This document shows, in pieces, positions 44,525-55,700 of a stretch of 64,000 bases of DNA; within the stretch, counting starts at the first letter, position 1, and each line of letters begins with the position of its first letter. The notes under the pieces are model-generated. The model ran no database searches. It saw only the letters and a program-made list of their open reading frames with translations, and was not told where the DNA came from. Source of the DNA: Labyrinthula sp. Ha (taxonomy: Eukaryota > Sar > Bigyra > Labyrinthulida > Labyrinthulaceae); assembly GCA_015227615.1 (NCBI GenBank), contig JAALGZ010000015.1, positions 1,073,667-1,137,666 of the forward strand. The letters are read 5' to 3'. A program made the position numbers and the translations under genes.

Positions 44525-47238
44525 ATGAAAAGAAGTATTGAAATAGAAAATGATAACATTGAGAAAATAGATGATCCAATTGGAAGGAGAATTATTTTGA
44601 GGACTTCTTTCATGCCACTTCTTTCTTGCCCAGCAGGTCCCACGTATGAAATCTATCAGCCGCTGCTTCAACCTTTCAAACCTCCGACTTTTTTAAAATC
44701 TAAGAGGCCAAGAAGAGTAAATGCTGGTGAACCTGAGTTGAATTATTCACCTGAATATTTGACACCTGTTCTTCGGACTAGTTATCAGCCAGCTGGTTGG
44801 CTTGGATTAAATGGAAACTTTACAATGCCAAAGACAAGTCTCTTAAGGAATTTAATGTCAGCGGAACCAATGGTTAAACAGGTTGACCAAGAGGTATATA
44901 AAGAAGATGAAGAAGAAGAGATAATTTATGATCCATTAGTATTATGGAAGAAGGGGAGAGACAAGATTCCCCCATACGAAGGACTCAATGCGGATGATTT
45001 AGTGGATGAAGTTATATGCCCAGCACTCATTGGAAAATACTTGAGAGAACATCAAAGAGATGGAATGAAATTTTTGTTCAAATGTGCAATTGGTTTAACC
45101 GAGAACTTAGGTGAAGATCCTGAGTCTCGTCTGGAAGGATGCATTCTTGCAGATGACAGTGAAATAATATTCTTTCATCATATTTTCTAGTGGGTCTTGG
45201 TAAAACAATTCAATCAATTGCTTTGCTATATACTCTAATGGCAACCAGTTTATTCAGATCTGGTGAGAATAAGGGAAAACCAATAATTAAGAAAGCGCTT
45301 GTTATTTGCCCGACTAGTTTGGTGAAGAACTGGGAAAATGAGCTTCAAAAGTGGTTGCAAGGTAAAGTTAAAGCTTTGGGTGTGTCGGAATCAGGAAGAA
45401 AAGAAGTTATTAAGTGTATAAAGAAGTTTACAAATCCTAGTCGCATCAGTTATGGAGCAGAAGCACCAAAAGATTACCAAGTCTTGGTTATAAGCTATGA
45501 TACGTTTCGAATCCACCAAAGATTGTTCAAGAATAACAAGCATCTGTGCGAGTTAATGATCTGCGACGAAGCACATAGGCTGAAGAATGGAGAAAGTAAA
45601 ATAAGTAAAGCACTAAACACTATTGAAACAAAACGAAGACTATTGTTGACTGGGACTCCTATCCAAAACGAATTGGAAGAGTTTTATTCTCTTGTTTCAT
45701 TTTCTAACCCAGGGGTATTGGGAGACGTCAACAAGTTTCGTCGAAAATACGTCAATCCAATAGCTATTGGTCGCGAGTTTGATTCGACAGAGGGAGAAAA
45801 AACGAGAATGAAAAACTTGTCAATTGAGTTGTCTAATATAGTGAATAAGTTTATTCTGAAGAGAATCAATACTATCAACATTAAATATCTTCCCCCAAAG
45901 TTGACCCAAGTGGTTTGCATTAAAATGACAGAGTCACAGAAATTACTCTATAAAAAAATTCTTACTGACAAGAGCATTGTAAATTTGACAGATTCAAATA
46001 AAACTTCTAATGTTGCCCTTCGATCTATAAATGTTTTAAAGCAGATTGCCAACAGCGCAGAAATAATAGAAAAGGAAAACCTGGCTAATATCAGGCGAGG
46101 AGCTGATGCTGATAAATTTAATCTTCAATCAGTTTTTGACTCACTTTCTGAAGCTGTTAGAGCAGAGGGTTACAGTAGTAAGTTTGCATTAATCATAGAT
46201 TTACTCCAAAAAATAAGGAGCGAGGCATTACCTGACAAGTTCGTGATCGTAAGCAACTACACGAAAACGCTTGCCTTATTGAGTGAACACTTGAAGAAAC
46301 ATGGATTTGTTCATGTGAGATTAGATGGAAGTGTTAGTGGGAAGAGAAGAGCTGAAATGGTTGAAGAACTTAATGCCAAACACAGCAAACTGGATGCATT
46401 CTTGCTTTCGTCGAAAGCTGGAGGTAGATGTTCTTTATATTTTATTTTAGGATGTGGATTGAACCTCATTGGCGCAAATCGACTTATTCTACTTGATCCT
46501 GATTGGAATCCCGCTGTAGATCTACAAGCAGTATTTTTTCTCTTTCATTTAGTACAGGCTGCTAGAGTATGGAGAGAAGGACAAAAGCACATGTGCTATA
46601 TTTATAGATTTTTCTCTACACGCACTATCGAGGAGAAAATATTCCAACGACAGCTTTCGAAAAATGCGCTGCAGTCAGTAGTTGAGTATAATGCAGATAG
46701 CGACAACAACTTGGATAGTTTTTCTTCAAAGGATTTAAAAGATATTTTCTCTCTTGAGTTATTCGAAAGTCATTCACTAAGTGATACCCATGACAAGTTA
46801 AACTGTAGCAAGTGTAAACTGGTTCAAGAAGGATATCCTGACAGCGAAGATCTCGTCAACTGGACTCATTGGGATAATATTGACGATGGTAAGGACGAAC
46901 TTTTGAAGTCCAGTGATATTGCTAAAAAGTATGTAAGTTTTATTTTTGCCCAAAGAATTGACGCAGATGGAGCAGAAATTCTAAATGCAGCGCCACAGCG
47001 ATCTGAGTTTCAAGCAGCGGAAAATATTGCAGATGAAGACCAGTCCACGCAAGACGATGCAACCACCTTGACAGCGGAGACATCCCTCGAAGAGATTCAA
47101 CAAGACACTGACAGTGTTGTAGCTCTTAGTGTATCGGATGAAGGTGAGAAAGGCTTAATGCCAGTTTCTAAATCTGGGGAATCGGCTCAACTAACCTCCG
47201 ATCCTACTAATGAAAAGGTTGTTGATCTCACCGTTTAG
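44525..47238 (+). CDS. RAD54: RAD54 family SNF2 DNA translocase, 875 aa, four exons
   Basis: Exons 44,525-45,158, 45,191-46,423, 46,451-46,530 and 46,558-47,238 give 875 codons. Splicing restores Walker A [12 protein letters not shown] (Met212), then DEAHRLKN (337), LLTGTPIQNELEEFYSL, and the helicase C-terminal block [41 protein letters not shown]. SKLFS-type and C-terminal CSKCKLVQEGYP plus NWTHWDNI features fit RAD54 rather than other SNF2 groups. The protein drives Rad51-dependent strand invasion and chromatin remodelling in homologous recombination. The N-terminal region has KRPRR and acidic EDEEEE. The C-terminal about 100 residues are an acidic, Ser/Thr-rich extension not typical of the family. 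TAG stop. The coiled-coil gene begins 122 bp later on the same strand. Confidence 0.95.
45159..45190 (+). other. 32-nt intron in RAD54 (Walker A)
   Basis: Begins GTGAAATAAT and ends CATATTTTCTAG. Phase 1. It interrupts the ATG codon of DD-M-GLGKT; without splicing the frame stops at TAG at its 3' end. Confidence 0.95.
46424..46450 (+). other. 27-nt stop-free intron in RAD54
   Basis: Begins GTAGATGTTC and ends ATTTTATTTTAG. Length divisible by three and no stop, so an ORF scan reads through it and inserts nine residues into [10 protein letters not shown], a motif that never has an insert in this family. Confidence 0.92.
46531..46557 (+). other. 27-nt stop-free intron in RAD54
   Basis: Begins GTATTTTTTCTC and ends CATTTAGTACAG. 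Length divisible by three, stop-free. Removal gives [14 protein letters not shown], the conserved motif VI. A nearer TAG (22 nt) would break the frame, so TACAG is the used 3' site. Confidence 0.9.
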
Positions 47239-47360
47239 CCAATTAGTTGGTTCTTCTTGAATAAGGTTTTTCAGTTTGATCTGATGTGTAGACTTTGTTG
47301 GAATACGCACTTGACCGTTTGTCTTTGGACCAAGTTTTTGTCATAGAGAAGAGCAGAATT

Positions 47361-50300
47361 ATGTCGAGAAATCGTGGTAGGTATTACGATTCCCTGTTTG
47401 AGCATTCTATTGAGAAGCGACCCGGAAGAAGATATCCTAGCTTGTTCAATAAAGAAAAACTTGATACCGATAAGAGCAAATCAAGTACAGAAGCAGAGGA
47501 GAATGTACATGAATCGCAAAGAGTCGCAGAAACAAAAGACCGTGTCTCCAAAAAGCATACAAACGAGAAACTAAACTTGATGAAGCGAAACTATGAAGAA
47601 AAATTACTCTTGTTAACTAAACAAGTAGAGGATATATATAGTGAAGTTGAAACAGACCCTCTTCTTAAAACACTCAAGGCTGATAAAAGTTCCTCTAAGT
47701 ATGCGAGAGAGAGGCTACATGAGCTTATTATTAAGAGTATTAAATCTTTTACTGATTCCAGGGAGCAGGAATATGCAAAGAAAGTAAGTAAGAAGAATAA
47801 TTATATAAGGCGACTGCTGGCTGCAAATGACCAAGCAAAAAGTCTTAATTCTGAAGTGATTAATGAAAAAGCAAAGCTTGAGAATAGGTTGGGTGAAGTT
47901 CTCTCCAGAAATAGCACTTTGGAGAGTGAGCTGAAGACTTTAAAGTGCGATTTATCAAATTTGAAAAAGAACTCAATTAGCTTGGAGCGCAGAATATTTT
48001 CCATTCTAAAGCCTAGCGAACCGAGAGCAGAACCTGAACCTAAAAAGACACCCCCAAAACTAGACGAGACCGTTATCATGTCTTTGTTACAGGAGCAAAC
48101 TAATCAAGTTGCCTCTCTGAGAAAGGACAGGGCCACTATAGTGAAGAAACTTCAGTTTCTAGAGAATGAATGCTCAGAACTGAAAAGAGCCCGTATAGAG
48201 AAAACTGAGCTTAGTCTTGTACTTAAAGAAAAAGAAAAGTACCTGGAGAAATTAGAGGATGAAAAGTTTCAACTTAATCTGAAAGTAGAAGAAAATACAA
48301 GAAAAGAAATCGAGGCGAACAATCGTGTTAATGAATCTTTCGCTCTTGCTACAAGAGTAGATAGTGAAAATAAAGATAAGCTAAAGAAACTTGGTGTTGC
48401 AAAAATTCAGATTCAGAAATATACCAAGCTTATTCGTAAACTAAAGCTGGATTTAGTGTATGCAAAGCGTAGAACTGTTACAAAGGAGGATCTTCTCCAG
48501 CAGCAAACTATGATCTTGAAAGAACGTGATAATGAGATTAAACAACTGAATGAAAAACTAAAGGAAACGAAATTGCTGGAAAACAAGAAAATCCATAGAC
48601 TCAAGACGTTTCTTCAAAGGAAATTCAATCATCTCTTGTCCAAGTTTGTGGCCTCCTCAATCACAAAAGACTCAAATATAGAAAACTCTATACAGAATTT
48701 TGTCGATGAGAGTTCTTGTGTGGTTGAGTTCAAACAGACAGAGCTTCAGGAGTTTCTTGAGTGTTCAGATATTATAGAATCCAAAGCTAAAGATCTGGAT
48801 TTATTGGCAAAGGTAATGCAAACAAGCTCTGAAAAAGAAAAAGAACACCATGAACAAGTCAGGCGTTTGAAGACCACCCTTGATTCTGTTCGGAAAGAGT
48901 TAGAAACCAGCATGATAACAATAAAAAGGTTGAAGGATAGCTTACCAGAGGTAAGGGCATCTGATAAATCGCTGGAGTCGACTTTGTTATATAGGGAATT
49001 CCTTACAAAGGGTAAGAGTTTAATTTCTTCCACTCGTGAGAAAATAGTTTCAACGCTCACTCGCCAACTTCATCCTATTTTTCTTCAGTTCAGATCAGAT
49101 ATTTTACTTACTCTATCCAGAACTATTTCCCTGTTTCAAAAGAAATTCTTAGTCTTGCAAAACTGTTTGGGCGAAGGCAGGAATGCAAAGATGAAATGTG
49201 AAGAGAAAAATGCCATAATAACAGAACTAAATGGCAGGAGTTCACAGCTCAAGTGTCAGTTAAGAGAGTCAAGAAGAAATAATTTTGAAACTTTAAGAAA
49301 TATCTGCACTTCGCTGAAACTCAATGCTTCTAATAACATAGAACCCTTTACTCTAAAAGAGAATATTCAAAAGAAGATTGCAACCTTATTGCAATCGCTG
49401 GATGAGAAAACAGTAAAAAGTAGGAAGTTAGAACGAGACTTAGAAGAATCTAATCTGGTACAACAGAGTAATAGGCAGAAGTTTGAAAAGGTACGACAAG
49501 AGGCCGCGATAACGCTAAAAGAGCACGAAGAACAGAGGGCATTACTTCAAGAGGAAATGAGTCGCTTAAGATCAGAGCAAAAAGCTCTGAACTGTACCTC
49601 GTCTGAGGCACAAATTCAGCTGAAGGATCGTGTCGCTGAAAATAACAATCTTAAGACTCAAATTAATGATTTGATGAAACAGTTAATGCTCCTAAAGAAT
49701 AAGAACGAGTCTTTGGAAAACATGATAAGAGAAAATAAAGAGAGTAAGGAGGTTGTAACATCAACTATGCTTGAAGAAAAAAAGGTATTGAACGAAAAAA
49801 TTGAGTCCCTTCTTCTTCGAGAACAAACATACAAGAATAAAGTTGAGGAGTTGACTCCAAAGATAAATCAGTTAGAAGAACAGTTAAAGATTGTCAAAAA
49901 CAAGGTTGAGTTGACTGAGAAAAAGGCAACTAAGGAGAATAATGACATGGTTTCAAAGTTAAAGGTTGCAGAGTTAGAACGTGAGAGTTTAAAACGTGCA
50001 CTTGAAGACTCTACTGATTATATTTCTATGCTGAACTCTCACAAGGAACATCAAAGTAGTAAAATAGTTGATCTGGAAAAAAAAGTGAAAGCGCGTGTAA
50101 ATAAGAATAGATATAGTAGCTCACAGTATCAGGTTGAAACTCGAGATCCATTTCGTAATATAGCTAAAGAAGATGACATTCCTAATAATAGAAACGTCAT
50201 ATCACCTCAGCAGTCGACGCATTCAAGTAAGAAAGAACAAAACCGTAAATTTTCTTTTCACTTAGAAGATACAAAAAATGTTAGCGATCAAAGACTGAAG

Positions 50301-50912
50301 CAAATTGAATTTCCCAAAGAAAAAATTTGCCGGTGCAACCCACAACAAAAATATAATATTGAAAACATTAAGAGGTTTGATTTAGAACATAAGGAAGATA
50401 TGTTGCAACAGCTTTGTCCAATCACGTTGCCTGAAAGCAAATTAGAAATAGAAGACTTAATATATCCAAGGCAACAAAATAGTGTTACTAAGTCAGGTTG
50501 GGTGGACAATGATTACAATACTGTAAAAAAAAATACAAAAAAAAAATCTCCTTTGCCAAAAGCAGATAGCGAATATCTTCAAACTCTAAGGAAACTTATA
50601 GATAGATCTCGAGCATTTAACGAGGAATCGTCAAATCATTTTAAGAGAATGTTACAAGTGGGGAACTTAAATAAAGATCCAAACTTAAATGTCTTTCGAA
50701 CAAAATCAAACGTCTCTAGAACCAAACTTCAAATAAACACAACAGCAAACTGTAATCAACCCCTTGAGTTTTGTATTACTCCAAAAGGTGGAGATCCCTA
50801 TAGATGTAAGATAAATAATAGAACAAGACAAAACTATAATACCAAAATAGATTTAACCCCTTCGAAGAGCAAGACAAAACTTAGCTTGAAAGACTTAAAT
50901 ATCACCTTATAA
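47361..50912 (+). CDS. Long coiled-coil protein, 1183 aa
   Basis: The ATG before SRNRGRYYDSLFEHS is preferred; the open frame begins 22 codons upstream without an ATG. Residues about 60-960 are heptad-rich, Glu/Lys/Leu/Asn-dominated coiled coil with few breaks (a proline-containing break around 230-260, KPSEPRAEPEPKKTPPK). The C-terminal about 220 residues are basic, Asn/Ser/Thr-rich and less helical, with CRCNP. No SMC head, kinesin motor or other catalytic motif is present. Such architecture fits centrosomal/basal-body, cytoskeletal or kinetochore scaffold proteins; I do not choose among them. Same strand as RAD54, 122 bp downstream. TAA stop. Confidence 0.85.
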   Translation: MSRNRGRYYDSLFEHSIEKRPGRRYPSLFNKEKLDTDKSKSSTEAEENVHESQRVAETKDRVSKKHTNEKLNLMKRNYEEKLLLLTKQVEDIYSEVETDPLLKTLKADKSSSKYARERLHELIIKSIKSFTDSREQEYAKKVSKKNNYIRRLLAANDQAKSLNSEVINEKAKLENRLGEVLSRNSTLESELKTLKCDLSNLKKNSISLERRIFSILKPSEPRAEPEPKKTPPKLDETVIMSLLQEQTNQVASLRKDRATIVKKLQFLENECSELKRARIEKTELSLVLKEKEKYLEKLEDEKFQLNLKVEENTRKEIEANNRVNESFALATRVDSENKDKLKKLGVAKIQIQKYTKLIRKLKLDLVYAKRRTVTKEDLLQQQTMILKERDNEIKQLNEKLKETKLLENKKIHRLKTFLQRKFNHLLSKFVASSITKDSNIENSIQNFVDESSCVVEFKQTELQEFLECSDIIESKAKDLDLLAKVMQTSSEKEKEHHEQVRRLKTTLDSVRKELETSMITIKRLKDSLPEVRASDKSLESTLLYREFLTKGKSLISSTREKIVSTLTRQLHPIFLQFRSDILLTLSRTISLFQKKFLVLQNCLGEGRNAKMKCEEKNAIITELNGRSSQLKCQLRESRRNNFETLRNICTSLKLNASNNIEPFTLKENIQKKIATLLQSLDEKTVKSRKLERDLEESNLVQQSNRQKFEKVRQEAAITLKEHEEQRALLQEEMSRLRSEQKALNCTSSEAQIQLKDRVAENNNLKTQINDLMKQLMLLKNKNESLENMIRENKESKEVVTSTMLEEKKVLNEKIESLLLREQTYKNKVEELTPKINQLEEQLKIVKNKVELTEKKATKENNDMVSKLKVAELERESLKRALEDSTDYISMLNSHKEHQSSKIVDLEKKVKARVNKNRYSSSQYQVETRDPFRNIAKEDDIPNNRNVISPQQSTHSSKKEQNRKFSFHLEDTKNVSDQRLKQIEFPKEKICRCNPQQKYNIENIKRFDLEHKEDMLQQLCPITLPESKLEIEDLIYPRQQNSVTKSGWVDNDYNTVKKNTKKKSPLPKADSEYLQTLRKLIDRSRAFNEESSNHFKRMLQVGNLNKDPNLNVFRTKSNVSRTKLQINTTANCNQPLEFCITPKGGDPYRCKINNRTRQNYNTKIDLTPSKSKTKLSLKDLNITL

Positions 50913-51184
50913 CTTAATACTTATTCTAACATTTTACTAACCTTTCCACAACTAAATTTTTTGCTTTGTACAAAAAGTCGTTTTTAAGAACACCCATCTT
51001 TGAAGCGCAGCAATTGATGAGACACAAATGAAACTGCAACTACATACTAAATGGAAGCAAGGCAGTATATTTGATGAACATTGGTGTTTTGTGCAATTAT
51101 GCGTTTCTTTATACTACTTTATATGATTTTACAAGATCACCGAATAAAGTTTCTTGGCTTCGGAGTCTGATACTCCTATTTCTC

Positions 51185-53965
51185 ATTGGCCAAATTTTTA
51201 ATTTACCAAAATATATTCTGAAAAAAAAACAACAAATTTTAAATAAAAAATTTAAAATCACAACAGTTGGATCACAAGAACACCGGAAGAGCCAGTTATG
51301 AACCAGAACCCGTTTAAGGAAGTTTAGCAATGCCAAGGGAAGGTTAAAAAATGTATTTGTCATGCTTTTCAAGGAAAGGATCACAAGATGTTTAAAGAGC
51401 GAGCAAGCAGTCAGGATCAAGGTGAAGATATTATGAACAAGATTATGTGCAAGAAAAGACTCAGGGAAAACAAAGGTTAAACTATTTTTATTTTCTTTTT
51501 AGACTGTGCAACTCAGAGAGTTATTATTTACTGTTTTCAACGTTGTTTCAGATATTTTTCTTTGTTGGATGTAGATCAGCTACATGGGATAGGGTACAAG
51601 AAAATCAGTTTTTATTCAAGTGGGTGGGGAGTTGGGCTCAAGCTATGTATATATTCAAAAAAAAGTTCAAGTATTAAGAAAAGCAAAAGGAAAAGTTCAA
51701 GAAAAAGAAATCTTCAAGAATTAAAACCTCATTCATCAGTGAGGTAGGTGTTTTGTGAGAAGTCCAGAAGAGAAGCAACATTTTCTCCCTTTCCCTTCCT
51801 CCTTCTGGTCCTCTTCCTCGCAAACTCAATAATGACCCACTTTCCTCTGACGCCGCACCAATGCTCGTGAAATTTCCATTCTGAGTTTTGTTCAACGCTG
51901 CGGTCATCTTCAAGACTGCCGTGTACACTTTTTCCAGCCCTCGTTGCTGCTTTTTGCCTCTTCACAGAGCGCTTTCCATGCGGTGGGAAGCTTGGAATAC
52001 TTGACTTCCGGCTTTCTTGGGATGCAAGGTGCATCCACAAGTGGAACTTATACCTTGAACTCAATACACCCACGTGGGCCATCGACTTCTCGCTCCATTT
52101 CCCTTAATGCTTGCTTGAACAGAGGATGCTCCTGATACCTCCACCTCTCTGGAAGAAAATCTATGCACATGTATTGGATCCTTTTACGATCACAATACCG
52201 TGCATAGTGGCGACATGGAAAATGAAGATTGGTCCATGTTTCACAAGTACATAGTTGAAGTTTTACCCCTTCCCTTTCAACAACCTCGAACACATGCCTC
52301 ATCTTTATTCTCATGTTTGAATCACTGACAATGAACTTTCTTGAACTCAAATCTTCAACAATTTGGCACGCTCCCATCAACTTCAACTCTTTTCTGAACA
52401 TTTCATCAGCTTCCTTTAAAAAATTTTTATCACCCCTTATCAAATCCTTGAGCTTTTTCAAAGTTGCTTCCATGTACTATCCACATTATTCTCATGGTTG
52501 ATGGCAGCCTCATCAAGTCTTCAGGTTTTAAGGGAGCTCTTTGAAGAACCATTCCCTTTGATGGCCGAATGAAATGATTCAACCCTCTAAGTAACGTTGC
52601 GCGAGAATGTTAGAACTTTTTTTGTTATCTCCCAACACACTTTGTTTTTATTTTTCTTAATTCTTTCTAAGGCAATATGCTGCGGTTCATCAGGAAACTC
52701 ACTCAACATGTTTTCAATAAGCTGGTCAAGATCTTTCTCACCGGAAAAGATTCTAGTGAGTACATCACCCAAGTTGCTGGTAATTTTTTTAACCAGTCTT
52801 AGGCTAGGTGCAGCTGAGTTCAATATCGCAAAGAAGTGCTTCCTGCAAAGAACATGAGAGGCTCCAAGTTCCTCCACAGCTGTTTCCAAGGCTTTGCTAC
52901 CGTCCGTCATGATGACTTCCGCATCCTGAAGACCCAGAAGTTTCAAGCCTCTAACGACATCTTTGCTGAGCTCACTCTCCATCATTGAGCACTCGAAATT
53001 TATGGTTTTAAGGAATCAATCGATCCCGCAAGGGAACATTACCACCAACCGATATCTGCTCATTCTATGGGTTGTACCCACTTGAATACTATCCCCATTT
53101 ACTCTTTTAATTTATTTTGTAGGTGTTCTTGAAAGCTGAGCTCATTTAGAATAGCTTTGCCTTCTTTGGGATAATCCCAATTCAGATCAGATGTTCCTCC
53201 ATGTTCTAAGCATCTTTTCCCACACGTAATTAACTTTTTAATATTATTATCTTGGCTAGCGTCAACACCTTCTTTTGTTTTTTTCATAATTCATTTTACT
53301 AGTGTTTTGTCAAACAGTGTGCTTGGAAAATAATGATGTAGTGCGACATCTACCACTGCAATTCCAGTGTCGCAAACTCCTAAGTGTTTAATCGTTCTTA
53401 ATTCTTCTTTTGCAAGCTTTTGAGCATTTTTTTCAATCTCTCGTAGCGCATTTACCACATGGCTACAATAATTCTTGTTAATTACGACGAAGATGTACTT
53501 AGAAGTCTCAAGATTAAGCCTAATGTTGACTTCAAACGAGCAATGTTTGTCCGAACTATACTGAATTTTGCATCTTTTGTATACTTTACAGTTCCAACCC
53601 CGCTTTACATAGCCGATTGCCTCGTCAAAGCAGTGAGAAACACGAAATATCCACTTAAAGCGACCACTGGCAAGTCTACTGACCACTTCCAGCATTTCTT
53701 CTGAAGTAGAATACGTTGCTGCAGTCCATTTTCCTAGTATTTCTGATTGACTTTGTTGTTCAGGGTCTAGAACCTCTGGTTGGAGGCTCATCCCTTTGGA
53801 TTCGTCTTTTTGCATAGTTTTTGTTCGTAATTTTGTTTTGAAATTCGCCCATAATATTTATGTCTGCCCTCTTAAGATTTTTTCTATGGGAACTCACAAA
53901 TCTGCGCATCGATTATTCAGACGAAGTATAATGAAAAATAATTTTGGGAAATCGATCTGACCAAT
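51185..53965 (-). mobile_element. MULE copy R1, inverted relative to copy L
   Basis: The 3' end (left side here) is at ATTGGCCAAATTTTTAATTT (51,185), the same terminal sequence as in copies L and R2. The other end is at GACCAAT, 53,959-53,965. It is shorter than L mainly because the region after the transposase is reduced (about 540 bp against 930 bp). Flanks of 9 bp (CTATTTCTC and AATATCATA) do not match. The outer flank beyond 53,965 is duplicated at 1-1354 in the opposite orientation. Confidence 0.7.
51729..53815 (-). pseudogene. MULE transposase pseudogene (copy R1)
   Basis: Blocks 53,815-53,291, 53,287-53,099, 52,985-52,587, 52,473-52,048 and 52,082-51,729 are colinear with copy L. The core (VIMTDGSKALETAVEELGAS, VLCRKHFF) and the SWIM finger (CTCETWTNLHFPCRH) are intact in sequence. 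The frame has the TAG and TGA nonsense codons shared with L, and a frameshift around 52,060 after which the C-terminus (KGENVASLLDFSQNTYLTDE) is divergent from L and R2. The N-terminal block is longer than in L (174 aa), as L has an early TAA. Not functional. Confidence 0.85.
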
Positions 53966-54023
53966 AATATCATAAGAAGAAACTGGCTCATGAGTAGAAA
54001 AATTCAAACCCAATTTCAATTAT

Positions 54024-54236
54024 ATGAACACTTCTAAAAATTATATCCTAACTTTTCATAGATCAAGCAACTTAGTTCGTCTGTATCAGGAGATAGAGGG
54101 ATATGGTTTTTGCGTTCGTCTCGAGCAAGGGATAAAACAAATTGACGAAGAAGACGAAATAGACATTTTGGAGCTTGTTGTGTGCTCCACTGTTATATTA
54201 TTTCAGCTTACGAAGATTTTTGGGTTTGGGATATGA
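54024..54236 (+). CDS. Small 70-codon ORF (right-arm copy), doubtful gene
   Basis: Counterpart of 1084-1296. It lies just outside the proposed 5' end of the MULE and upstream of the LRR-like pseudogene on the same strand. The frame is unbroken in both arms. It could be a first exon for the LRR-like gene, but I see no splice arrangement that connects them. Confidence 0.2.
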   Translation: MNTSKNYILTFHRSSNLVRLYQEIEGYGFCVRLEQGIKQIDEEDEIDILELVVCSTVILFQLTKIFGFGI

Positions 54237-54745
54237 AATTTGACTCTAAAAAAATTTTATTTTGGTATATGAAGGTTACCTGATGTATTTACTATGATAA
54301 CTAGTTGTTGATGGCATTATCTGAGGTGTTTCTTGACAGATATGACCACCTTTGTATGATTTGGAGGTTTATTTTGTTGTCTTTTCACTTTCGTATTTGG
54401 TGATATTTTCGCCCGTGATGTTGTATGAGGGTGTTTATTTCACTGATGTTTTTATGCTGTGAATTTACATTACGTGATATTGGTTGATATGGATTTGGAG
54501 CGAAATATTGTTACTAACGATTGAAGTGAAATAATGTGGGGAGGATTTGTAGGAAATAACAAACAATAGTAATAAATTAAAATAGTATCATTCGGTATTG
54601 GAAATACTTTGAAATATATAATATTTAGCCTCTTTGGAATAGTTAGTTTTTGAAAAAAACAAGCCGTTATTTTTAACACGAATAAGTTTTTGAAGAAGTT
54701 TTTGTAAAAAAGAAGAAGGTTTTATTCGTGAGTGAGTTTTTACAT

Positions 54746-55700
54746 ATAAGAAGTCAAAGATTTATATTCCTATTATCAATTATTTGAAGTTTTACTTGTC
54801 AAGTTGTGTATTCCTTTCCGCGGACGTCTTAAGTATATACATTGAGAAGACGTAAAGTGCAATAAGCTAACACATTTCAAATTCAAACCAAGCGAAAAAG
54901 AAACAAACCTGGTTCTAGATTTTGTGAACAGAATTGATGTTAAACACCTTATAATTTGTGAGATGAACTTAAAAGTTCTGAAAATAAATTCTTTCTTGTT
55001 ATCTTTGCTACAAAAAGTGGGCGAATTAGTCGAACTTGAGATTATAGAGAGATATTCAGATCATCAAATTGACTTAATCTATATTTTACTACGCCAGCTA
55101 AAGACTGTACAAATACTGAAAATTAATTCGCATAGTGATGAAAAAGTCTCGAAGAAAATAAGAAAACAAATCATAAATTTATTGCACAGCGTTGAAGAAC
55201 TTCATTTCCCTTTCAGTTCAATTAGTCATCATTTTTATAACACCATTACCAGTAAAATGAAATATTTGAAACTGACATCTTTAGGAATTAATATGAATTA
55301 TGCAGATGAGGATTTTCTGGTTGAAAATTATATTAAACTTTGTAAAATATGTTCAAAGGGAAAAATATTAAAAGTTTCTATTAGTGTGACTGATCTGAAC
55401 CAACTCCCTCTTTTCATAGCAGCTCAACTACTCTTAAAATGCCCAAAAAAAAATTGGATTATTAAATTAGGTGTGATGTATGGTAATACGAGAAGAGTAA
55501 AGGAATTTGTTTCTGCCGGTGTCATGATTCAGGATGAGTGCAAGAGAGGTTCAGAGATTCGCTTTCCCTACAGGAAAGTTTTGCTAAATTTCTACAGGAA
55601 CATTTTCAGTAGATGTAGAACTTTTTTCTCTGAAGATTGGAGTGAATCAAACAATTTTTATAGGAAAGGATATCTAAATTCAACCACTATTACCAAATAA
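54746..55700 (+). pseudogene. LRR-like protein gene, 5'-truncated (right arm)
   Basis: An open frame from 54,746 to a TAA at 55,698-55,700, broken once by TGA at 54,843-54,845. No ATG lies in a sensible upstream position; the 258-codon part downstream of the TGA begins at a GTG. Leucine-rich strand/helix units recur (LKVLKINSFLLSLLQKV, LKTVQILKINS, MKYLKLTSLGIN, ILKVSISVTDLNQL). The middle aligns with the paralogue at 57,230-58,201: LLHSVEELHFPFSSISHHFY against LFHQVKELQYPLCTLTSHFF. A 21- or 24-nt GT-AG intron could remove the TGA, but this is below the 27-32 nt seen in secure introns. Function unknown; F-box/LRR-type interaction proteins are one possibility. Confidence 0.6.

Noticed and set aside
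45121-45240. RAD54 read as two genes or as a frameshifted pseudogene
   Set aside because: A 32-nt GT-AG segment exactly restores DDMGLGKT; the break is an intron.
46424-46557. Nine-residue inserts in the RAD54 helicase core
   Set aside because: Both inserts have GT-AG ends, sit in motifs that tolerate no insert, and match the size of the other introns.
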